Below, piece after piece: positions 1 to 5,831 of a stretch of 5,831 nucleotides of DNA. The notes beneath the pieces were generated by a model that worked only from the letters and a program-made list of their open reading frames with translations, ran no database searches and had not been told where the DNA came from. The stretch is taken from NCBI GenBank assembly GCA_045107135.1, contig JASFZI010000108.1:1-5831 (forward strand), written 5' to 3'. Each line of letters begins with the position of its first letter. Within the stretch, counting starts at the first letter, position 1. Source of the DNA: UBA6164 sp045107135 (GTDB lineage: Bacteria; Patescibacteriota; Gracilibacteria; BD1-5; UBA6164). Position numbers and translations under genes: made by a program.

Positions 1-738
1 TTTTGATATTTCAGATAATCTTCATTTATTGAAATTAGGTATTTTAATATCTAGTAATGAGTTATCTAGTATTTTTTGAACAGCTATACTTATGTGTAAT
101 ACTGAGTGTCTTTTCATGATTTCTTTCATTTCCACAATGAAGTCTTCTTCATTTATATATCATAATAAATCTAAAATATATCTTGTTCTTTCAACAGAAT
201 TTTTATTTTGTTTATATTTTGTTTGATCAAATTCATTTTCAGGATCTCTTCTTATTCATTCTAATATATCTAATACTTTTTGAGCATTTTTTTGTCTTTC
301 TATTTCGCATTTTGGTGATCTTCTTAAAGCAGTTTGGCTCATTTGGTTTCTAGTATGAGCTGTTACTTCTTTAAATAATCTTTTTTTCCATCACAATTTA
401 TTAACAAAATCATTTAAGATACTTGATCTTTCTATTCTTAATAATTCATTATTTTCTTCAAATATAGATTCTATACTTAATCATTTTCAATGTATAGAAT
501 ATAAATAAGCTATATATTGAATAGGGTCACTTATACCTAGATTTATTTTTTTTAAATAGTGTTCTATTCTATCTAAAGAAAAATACCATGAATCTTGTCT
601 ACTATTATAGGGATAATTTTTTTCAAACTCTGTATATGTTTGAATTCATCAAAGTTCTATTCTCATGTTTTTTAAGCTTTCTCTAGAAAGAGGTATTTTT
701 ATTTCTTCAAGTGATGTATTAATTGTATTCATTGACAT
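1..738 (-). CDS. Hypothetical protein with a helix-turn-helix-like module (3' end beyond window)
   Basis: I do not recognise a named family. Read with TGA as Gly, the frame runs 246 codons from ATG at 738 to the left edge with no TAA or TAG. It contains eight TGA glycines (including an adjacent TGA-TGA pair at 646-651) and one GGN glycine. Residues about 71-120 form a helix-turn-helix-like module that starts DPIQYIAYLY, continues with GLSIESIF and RSSILNDF, and ends LGWKKR. It is followed by a basic, polar stretch (about 120-155) that could contact DNA. The rest is predicted mostly helical and charged; I see no signal peptide or membrane segment. The same module occurs twice in the gene just upstream (804-1943), so the two are probably distant paralogues. 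A second in-frame ATG at 732 is possible; neither start has a Shine-Dalgarno sequence. The reading frame is secure. A DNA-binding role is inferred from the pattern only, and the missing C-terminus could carry an enzymatic domain. Confidence 0.85.
379..528 (-). other. HTH-like module, copy in the 246-aa gene
   Basis: This segment encodes residues 71-120 of the left-edge gene. It matches the two modules of the 379-aa gene at the same spacing: DPI near the start, an LY pair, an S-[ILM]-[EQ]-x-[IV] core, an S-[SN]-[IL] start to the presumed recognition helix, and a closing [GN]-W-[KE]. The pattern resembles tri-helical DNA-binding domains. The assignment rests on hand alignment only. Confidence 0.5.
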
Positions 739-803
739 TTATTAATTAGTATTTTATATATATATTAATTAATATTTTAAAATAAGCAAAAAAAAGATAA
801 TTT
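739..803 (-). promoter_or_regulatory. AT-only spacer with palindrome and direct repeats, possible promoter/operator
   Basis: This 65-base gap precedes the left-edge gene. It holds a 14-bp perfect palindrome (ATATTAATTAATAT, 762-775) and the 9-mer TATTAATTA twice in direct orientation (740-748 and 763-771), 23 bases apart, about two helical turns. A TATAAA at 753-758 on the minus strand could be a -10 box, which would give a very short leader before ATG 738; the -35 match (TTTAAA) is poor. No GC-containing terminator hairpin follows the upstream gene, so read-through from the 379-aa gene is plausible. Such repeats arise easily by chance in DNA this AT-rich. Confidence 0.25.
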
Positions 804-1943
804 TTACCATCATATTTTATTATTTATTTTTGTATTTAACTCCCATCAAAAAAGTTTTTTTTGATTTTCTAAACTACTTCTTGGCCAATTTATTCAAATA
901 TTCTTGAGATATTTAGATACTTTTTGCATAGAATATTTTCTTTCATAATATAGATGTATTAAAAATCTAATAGGGTCTATTGGCTTTTTGTTTATATATA
1001 ATTCTCATAATGTTAATGTGAGAGTGTCTAAACGGTTTGTTAGAATTTTTTTGGAACTCTCAGGTGTATCTTTTTGTTTTTCTTCCAAATCAGACCTTGA
1101 TGTAATTCATTTTAAATTACGTAAACTATATTGTAATCTAAATTGAATATCACTCTTTAGATTTTCATCTATTTTTCATATTTCTACAGTATTAAATTCC
1201 TTTTTTATATATTTTTCATAGCTATACTTTTTACATATATAACGAATATCATCATTTTTTATATTTACAAACATGTCTGGATTTTCAACGAAGAATGTTT
1301 CTAATTCTTTATTTATTTCTCTTTCTATTAGATTTGCACTGAATCATGATTTTTTTAAATTTTGAATTAAAGCAATAGTTTCTTCAATTGTTTTTTTGAA
1401 TTTGTAACTAATTATATATATTATTTTTCTATATTTTCAATTTAATTTATTATAATGTTCTAAATCTGGTTGTTTGTTATCAATTGAAGTAGTTTCTAAT
1501 ATATTATTTAATGTTTGATTGTATTTTTTTAATGTGTCATTATATAATCATTTACTATATTCATTTATTCATGAAACATTTTGACTTTTCTCTCTTCTTT
1601 TTATTCAACTAGGTGTTCTATCGTTTCAATCTCTCAATTTCCAATTTAATACATTATTAAAAAGGTATCTTAGATTACTTTCTTCATATCAAAATTTATC
1701 TCAAATAACTTCTAGACTTAGTCATGTTCTATATAAACTATACAAGACTTTTATAGGGTCTTCATTTTTTATCATAGCAACTCTTTCTAAAAATTCATGT
1801 ATAGCTTTTCTTTTACCAATTGGTATTCAATCTTCTGATAATATTTTTCTTTTTAATAGTTTATATGTTTTTATTTCATTTCATTCACTATTTTCTAAGT
1901 CAAATTGAGTAACAGACCGGCCATTTTTTATTATATTATTCAT
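804..1943 (-). CDS. Hypothetical 379-aa protein with two helix-turn-helix-like modules
   Basis: The frame is complete from ATG 1943 to TAA 804-806 when TGA is read as Gly (17 TGA glycines, two GGN). I do not recognise the family. Module A is at residues 62-104: DPIKVLYSLY, then GLSLEVIGDKFG, SNLRYLF and NWKLR, followed by a basic tail with SGIKRREK. Module B is at 323-370, near the C-terminus: DPIRFLIHLY, YSMQKVSKYL, RSSLENQ and FGWELN. The two resemble each other and the module of the downstream gene (1-738). The middle (about 120-310) is Lys/Glu/Asn-rich and probably helical, with no motif I can name. There are no membrane segments or signal peptide. The gene starts 8 bases after the stop of the 126-aa gene, so the two are very likely one transcript. 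No Shine-Dalgarno sequence precedes the ATG. One rare CGG codon (1917-1919) sits at residue 9. A protein binding two DNA half-sites is one inference; a mobile-element or phage-derived protein is another. Confidence 0.88.
834..977 (-). other. HTH-like module B of the 379-aa protein
   Basis: This segment encodes residues 323-370. It begins DPIRFLIHLY and ends LFGWELN, with RSSLEN at the start of the presumed recognition helix. It aligns by eye with module A of the same protein and with the module of the left-edge gene. It lies about ten residues before the protein ends. Confidence 0.45.
1632..1760 (-). other. HTH-like module A of the 379-aa protein
   Basis: This segment encodes residues 62-104, from DPIKVLYSLY to NWKLR. 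The GLSLEVIGDKFG segment with a following SNLRYLF reads like helix 2, turn and helix 3 of a helix-turn-helix. It is shorter than module B because the linker between the two helices is shorter. A basic stretch (KRREK) follows directly. Confidence 0.5.
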
Positions 1944-1951
1944 TTCTATTA

Positions 1952-2332
1952 TTAGTTATCTATAACTATCAAAATTGAGTCTCTGTATGTTTCTATAACC
2001 CTAGCGATTGATTGTTTATGAATTTTTACATCTTCAGTTGGATTTATTTCTTGAACAAATTTATGTAAAGCTAATCATATTTGATCAAAACTATATCATT
2101 TTTCATTTAATTCAAATATTTTTTTTCATAAATCTTTTTTTCAAGATACGAATCATTCTTCTTTTAGTATATTCGCTGTTTCTTCAAATTTTGAATTTCA
2201 ATATTTTTCTTTATTTTCGGGTATTCAAGGTTTCCAACTTTTCTTTATAATTAGAAGAGCTTCATCTATATTTTGTTCTTTATCTTCTATTCTTCAATTG
2301 TTTCAAGTTAATAATCAATTGTTATATCACAT
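1952..2332 (-). CDS. Hypothetical 126-aa protein, first gene of the accessory cluster
   Basis: The frame is complete from ATG 2330-2332 to TAA 1952-1954 when TGA is read as Gly. All eleven glycines are TGA, including codon 2, and there is no GGN codon. I do not recognise the protein. The N-terminus (residues 1-15) is rich in Gly and Asn. Residues about 15-70 are charged and probably helical. Residues about 70-117 (KKIFELNEKG, YSFDQIGLALHKF, then HKQSIARVIETYR) resemble a helix-turn-helix and loosely echo the modules of the two downstream genes. The end is hydrophobic (ILIVI) but too short for a membrane segment. This is the only ATG in the frame after an upstream TAA at 2351-2353, which fixes the start; no Shine-Dalgarno sequence precedes it. 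Three stop codons in a row (TAA TAA TAG) end the gene, 8 bases before the next start. It is probably co-transcribed with the 379-aa gene. A DNA-binding or partner role is inference. Confidence 0.8.
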
Positions 2333-2364
2333 TTTTTTAATATTATTTAATTATTTATATCTTT

Positions 2365-2393
2365 ATTTTACTATATTTCTTTATTTTTAACAA
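2365..2393 (-). promoter_or_regulatory. Candidate sigma-70-type promoter for the accessory gene cluster
   Basis: On the minus strand, TTGTTA (2388-2393, four of six matches to TTGACA) is followed after 17 bases by TAAAAT (2365-2370, five of six matches to TATAAT). Transcription would start near 2358, about 25 bases before ATG 2332. The -35 part overlaps the left arm of the ileS terminator hairpin. In DNA this AT-rich, such matches are common, so the placement is tentative. Confidence 0.35.
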
Positions 2394-2424
2394 AAAAAAC
2401 TAGATAATTCTAGTTTTTTTTGTT
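2389..2424 (-). terminator. Perfect hairpin after ileS, probable terminator (may work both ways)
   Basis: Arms 2389-2404 and 2409-2424 are perfectly complementary (16 bp) around a TAAT loop. The core is CTAGA/TCTAG, flanked by runs of eight A and eight T, so either strand gives a short core stem followed by a U-run. It begins two bases after the ileS stop codon (TAG, 2427-2429), the expected place for an intrinsic terminator. The core has few GC pairs, and the A/U runs sit inside the full stem, so strength is uncertain. Confidence 0.6.
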
Positions 2425-2426
2425 TT

Positions 2427-5400
2427 CTATTTTTTAAGTTTTAATTTTAGTTTCAATTCACCTATTTCAATTACTTTATTAATATCAGCATTTTCAATAT
2501 TTTCTACAATTGTAGAAAGTGTTTCGTGTTGAATATAGTCTTTGAATTTTTCTAATATTTCTTCAGTATTAGAAATAGATATTTGGATTCTATCATCAAC
2601 TTGATAGTCTGCCTCTTTTCTAGCTTCTTGGATTTGTCTTACTATATCTCTTGCATTTCATTCAAGCTTTAATTTTGGAGTAATATTTGGATCCATTGCT
2701 ATAACCATTCAAAAACCTGCTTCTATTAATTCTCATTTATCTCAAGTTTCAAAAACTAGTTCAAAATCTCATACTTCAAGCTCAAATACTCATACTTTCA
2801 CGTCACCATTTTCAAGTATTTCAAAATTACCTGATTTGGCTTCAGTCATTATAAATTTAACATCTTTTCCAAATTTAGGTCAGATAGCTCTACCATTTGG
2901 TTTACATACTTGTTTAGCAAGAGAATTACCATCAACTACTAATACTTCTTTCACATTTAACTCTTCTTTTATTATTTCAATATAATATTGATCTAGTTTA
3001 TCTGTAATAGTAATAGAATTTAGAGGTTGTCTAACTCTAACTTTGTTGTTTGCTCTCCAAGCTAATCATAATGTAATAATTTTTTGTATTTTATCTGTAT
3101 CAGAATTTAATTCAGCATTTATTAATTTGTCATCATAAGTAGGGAAGTCTGTTAAATGAACAGATTTAAGTCATGTTAAATCTTTATACATGAATTCACT
3201 TATGAATGGCATAAACGGAGCTATTATTTTTGTTAATTCTACAAGTGTTAGGTAAAGAGTTTCATATGCTTGCATTTTATCTCAATCATTTTCTGATTTC
3301 CAGAATCTTTTTCTAGATCTTCTTATATACCAGTTTGTTAAATTATCCATAAATTTAACGATAGGTTTTGATGCTTCATTAAGTTTATATGAGTCAAATC
3401 ACTCACTTACTTCTTTTATTAATTCATTTAATTCTGAGATTAACCATTTATCTAGGTTATTATCTCTAATTTTTGATAAATTAATTATTTCAGCATTTTT
3501 AGGAGCAGGATAATCATGATATTCTGGAATTGTAGTTATATTTAGTCTATTTGCCTTTAAGGCTCTAAAATTTCAAGCATGTCATACAAATAAAACATTT
3601 TTTCATTTATTTTCTACTTCTATTTCATTATAAGTTTTTTGGACTCTTTTTTTAAATTCTTTTACAGTTTCTCCTCAATTTTCAAGAATATAATCCCAAA
3701 TTTTTAAAGGATCTTTTCATAAGTTATTTTCATTTCAAATGTTTTCTAAATTTTTTCATTTTGATTTTCAATAATCCATTTCTCTAAATCATTCTTTTAT
3801 CTCTATTTCTATATTTTTACCTAAGTATTTTTTTAATATTTTTGCTGTATGTGTAGCTCTTAGCATTGGAGAAGAAACGATTTTATCAATTTTATATCAT
3901 TTTTCTTTTAATTTTTTACCGGTTATATGAGCTTGTTCTATTCATTTTTCATTTATATTTACATCATTATTTCAACCATTTACTATTAGTTTTTTATTAT
4001 TATTTGTTTCTCAATGTCTTACATAATAGATATTTCATTTTTTAGGCTCAAAATTATCTATATTAGCATAGGTAGTGAAAAAATAGTAAGTATTCCATAA
4101 AGGAAGGATTACTTTTTTAACGACTTCTTCTACTCAAGCCTCTGCAAATCTAAAATCTTGTGCTTCAACAACTGGAGAATTCATTAAATAAAATCTCATA
4201 GCATCAGCTCAATATTTGTCGAAAATTATTTGTGGATCAGGATAATTTTTCTTTGATTTAGACATTTTAAATCAGTCTTCTGCTAATACTGTACCGTTTA
4301 CTATAACGTTTTTCATTGGAGCTTTATCAAATAATGCAGTTCCAAGAATAAGTAAAGTATAAAACCAACCTCTAGTTTGATCTAAACCTTCAGCAATAAA
4401 ATCAGCAGGGAATTTGAAGTCTTCAGTTCATTCAAAAGGATAGTGTTTACTAGCATATGGCATAGCTCATGATTCAAACCAACAATCTAATACTTCAGGA
4501 ATTCTTTTTAATTTTTCACCAGTTTTTGGATGTTTCAAAAATATATCATCAACAAAATGTTTGTGTATATCTACTTCTTTGTTTGTATTTGTATAAAAAT
4601 ATTTTCAGTCTTTTTCTTCAATTTGACCATATTCTTTATTTAGTTCATATAATTCTTTTATAGAACCAATACAAACTTCTTCAGATTTGTCATCATTTTG
4701 CCATACAGGGATAGCTGATCCCCAGTATCTATTTCTTGATATATTCCAGTCACGTGCTCCTTCAACCCATTTTCCGAATCTACCGTTTTTAATTATATCA
4801 GGAGTCCAGTTTATCTTTTGATTGTTTGCAACCATTTTTTTTCTGATTTTTTCTACAGCTACATACCATGCAGAAATTGCTCTGTATATTAAAGGACTTT
4901 CACATCTCCAACAATGAGGATATGAATGATCTATAGTATTTATTTGAACAACTGTATTATTATCTTTTAATTGTTTTAATGCAATTTCATTGAATTTAAA
5001 TACCTGAACTCAGTTATTTTCTAACAAATGTTCAGTATTACCATTATCTGCAATATGTGAAACATAACCAAGCTTTTGTTCTTTACCTATAAGATTATCA
5101 TCTTCTCAATATGCAGGAGCAATATGAACAACTCAGGTACCAGATTCAGTAGTTACATGATGACCAAGAACAACAGAATAAGAATTTTCATCTAATTCCA
5201 TACCAAGAGGCATATCACCAGCTTCATTTAAAATCCAAAAATCGTCAAAAATTGGTTCATATTTCATTCAAACTAAACATTTACCTTTATATTCTCTAAG
5301 AATTGTATAACCTTCTTCGTTTTTGTAATATGAGCTAATTCTATCTCTAGCTAGTACATATATTTCTTTAGTTTCACTATCTTGTAATTCAACATAATCT

Positions 5401-5831
5401 AAATCTTCTCAAACTGCTAGACCAAGATTTGCTACCAATGTCCATGGAGTAGTCGTCCAAGCTAGAATAAACTTATTTTCTGAACCTTTTATTTTGAATT
5501 TAATAGTTGCAGCCTTATCTTGTTTATTCTTATAACCTTGATTTACTTCAAAATTCGAAAGAGGAGTACTACATCTAGGACAATAAGGAACAACTTTATG
5601 CCCCTCATAGATTAATCCTTTATCATAAATTGTTTTATATATCCACCAAACAGATTCCATAAAATCAGTATCCATAGTTTTATAATCATTTTCCATATCC
5701 ACCCATCTCCCCATTCTTTCAACAGTTTTTTTCCATTCATCCACATAAGTAAATACATTTACTCTACAAGTTTCATTAAAATCATATACTCAAATTTTTT
5801 GTTCAATATCATCCTTACCAGAGATTTTCAT
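2427..5831 (-). CDS. ileS: Isoleucyl-tRNA synthetase with an inserted histidine phosphatase domain (5' end beyond window)
   Basis: The enzyme charges tRNA-Ile with isoleucine in the cytoplasm. With TGA as Gly, 1134 codons are open from the right edge to TAG 2427-2429. The N-terminal ~100 residues with the HIGH motif are outside; the ATG at 5829-5831 is internal, since the fragment opens in the conserved GKDDI region. Fragment landmarks: ERMGRW and MESVWW; PYCPRCSTPLSNFE; the CP1 editing domain from TTTPWTL (about 125) to HIAPAYGEDD (about 245); HCWRC; DCWFESG (449-455); KMSKS (522-526); the phosphatase insert (about 600-785); the anticodon-binding domain from LDKW (793) through NWYIRRSR (833-840); VRVRQPL (931-937); and a C-terminal part with LEGNARD (1056-1062) ending in a Leu/Lys-rich tail. 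The overall type is eukaryote/archaeal-like (KNYPDP after KMSKS, no C-terminal zinc finger typical of the classical bacterial enzyme), a type associated with low mupirocin sensitivity. It is longer than usual by about the size of the insert. It has 37 TGA and 38 GGN glycines by my count. Confidence 0.97.
3471..4034 (-). other. Histidine phosphatase (phosphoglycerate-mutase-like) domain embedded in IleRS
   Basis: This segment encodes fragment residues 600 to about 787. It starts with strand NIYYV followed by RHGET (catalytic His 606, codon 4014-4016). The other family hallmarks follow in order: Asn/Gly/Asp-rich loop then INEKGIEQA; SSPMLRATHTA (Arg 658); EGFREMDYG (Glu 684, probable proton donor); GGET (719-722) then EFKKRV; and VGHAGNFRAL (second catalytic His 751). 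It closes with a NAEIINL strand typical of the fold's end. All expected catalytic residues are present, so it should be an active phosphatase or phosphomutase-type domain; the substrate cannot be read from sequence. It begins right after TYANIDNFEPKK and ends just before LDKWLISELNEL, the usual junction between the catalytic core and the anticodon-binding domain. There is no start codon at its beginning and no stop or frame change at either edge, so it is part of the synthetase chain. It has 13 TGA to 4 GGN glycines, unlike the rest of the gene. Confidence 0.92.

Noticed and set aside
781..812. Possible terminator after the 379-aa gene (A-run, TTATC, T-run)
   Set aside because: The A/T-only pairing has no GC core stem; it is too weak to call and expected by chance at this base composition.
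2008..2250. Plus-strand open frame of 80 codons
   Set aside because: It lies antisense to the 126-aa minus-strand gene, is a low-complexity Phe/Leu/Ile-rich translation of A/T-rich DNA, and shows no motif or ribosome binding site.
3471..4034. Histidine phosphatase as an independent gene, or an intein/mobile insertion
   Set aside because: There is no start codon, stop or intergenic sequence at either edge, no intein splice motifs, and no flanking repeats that I can see; the frame is continuous with IleRS.
4469..4663. Plus-strand open frame of 64 codons
   Set aside because: It is antisense to the conserved DCWFESG region of ileS; its hydrophobic composition is the usual shadow of a Lys/Asn-rich gene on the other strand.
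4605..5744. Separate short IleRS fragments, suggesting a pseudogene with many stops
   Set aside because: The interrupting codons are all TGA at glycine positions, the frame never changes and no TAA or TAG interrupts it. Reading TGA as Gly restores one intact gene.
1..5831. TGA=Trp code (table 4, Mycoplasma-like)
   Set aside because: Trp positions of IleRS (GRW, VWW, DCWF, HCWRC, NWYIRRSR) are all TGG, and TGA sits at invariant glycines.
1..5831. CRISPR arrays, tRNA genes, IS elements
   Set aside because: I saw no regularly spaced repeats, no tRNA-like cloverleaf with GTTC arm and CCA end, and no transposase motifs or terminal inverted repeats.

Overview
The window is very AT-rich, and every gene in it lies on the minus strand. 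Read with the standard code, the coding regions are broken by many in-frame TGA codons. Read with TGA as glycine, all four become long open frames. The isoleucyl-tRNA synthetase supports this reading: TGA falls where the family has invariant or strongly conserved glycines (DCWFES-G-AMPYA, GT-G-VVHIAPAY-G-EDD, AED-G-FKMSK, DKY-G-AD, RH-G-ET), while tryptophan in the same genes is always TGG. I counted 73 in-frame TGA codons. All observed stops are TAA or TAG. This is translation table 25, known from Absconditabacteria (SR1) and Gracilibacteria, so the source is most likely a Patescibacteria/CPR member of one of those groups. I cannot tell which from this sequence.

Right part (2427-5831): a eukaryote/archaeal-type isoleucyl-tRNA synthetase gene, missing about its first hundred codons, which lie beyond the right edge. 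It ends in TAG. Between the catalytic core and the anticodon-binding domain it carries an in-frame insert of about 185-190 residues. The insert is a complete-looking histidine phosphatase (phosphoglycerate-mutase-like) domain with RHGET, LRATHTA, an acidic FRE motif and VGHAGN. This is the most notable feature of the window.

Middle (2333-2426): a 94-base gap with a perfect hairpin that is probably the ileS terminator. A candidate promoter for the next gene set overlaps it.

Left part (1-2332): three consecutive minus-strand genes in the order 126 aa, 379 aa and at least 246 aa (running off the left edge). The first two are 8 bases apart and probably co-transcribed; the third follows after 65 bases. 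I cannot assign any of them to a named family. The 379-aa and 246-aa proteins share a helix-turn-helix-like module (DPI...LY...S...S-L...GW), present twice in the larger protein and once in the other. The 126-aa protein ends in a looser version of the same pattern. They look like a small cluster of DNA-binding proteins of unknown role.

Glycine codon choice separates the parts. The three accessory genes use TGA for almost every glycine, the ileS core uses GGN more often than TGA, and the phosphatase insert resembles the accessory genes.
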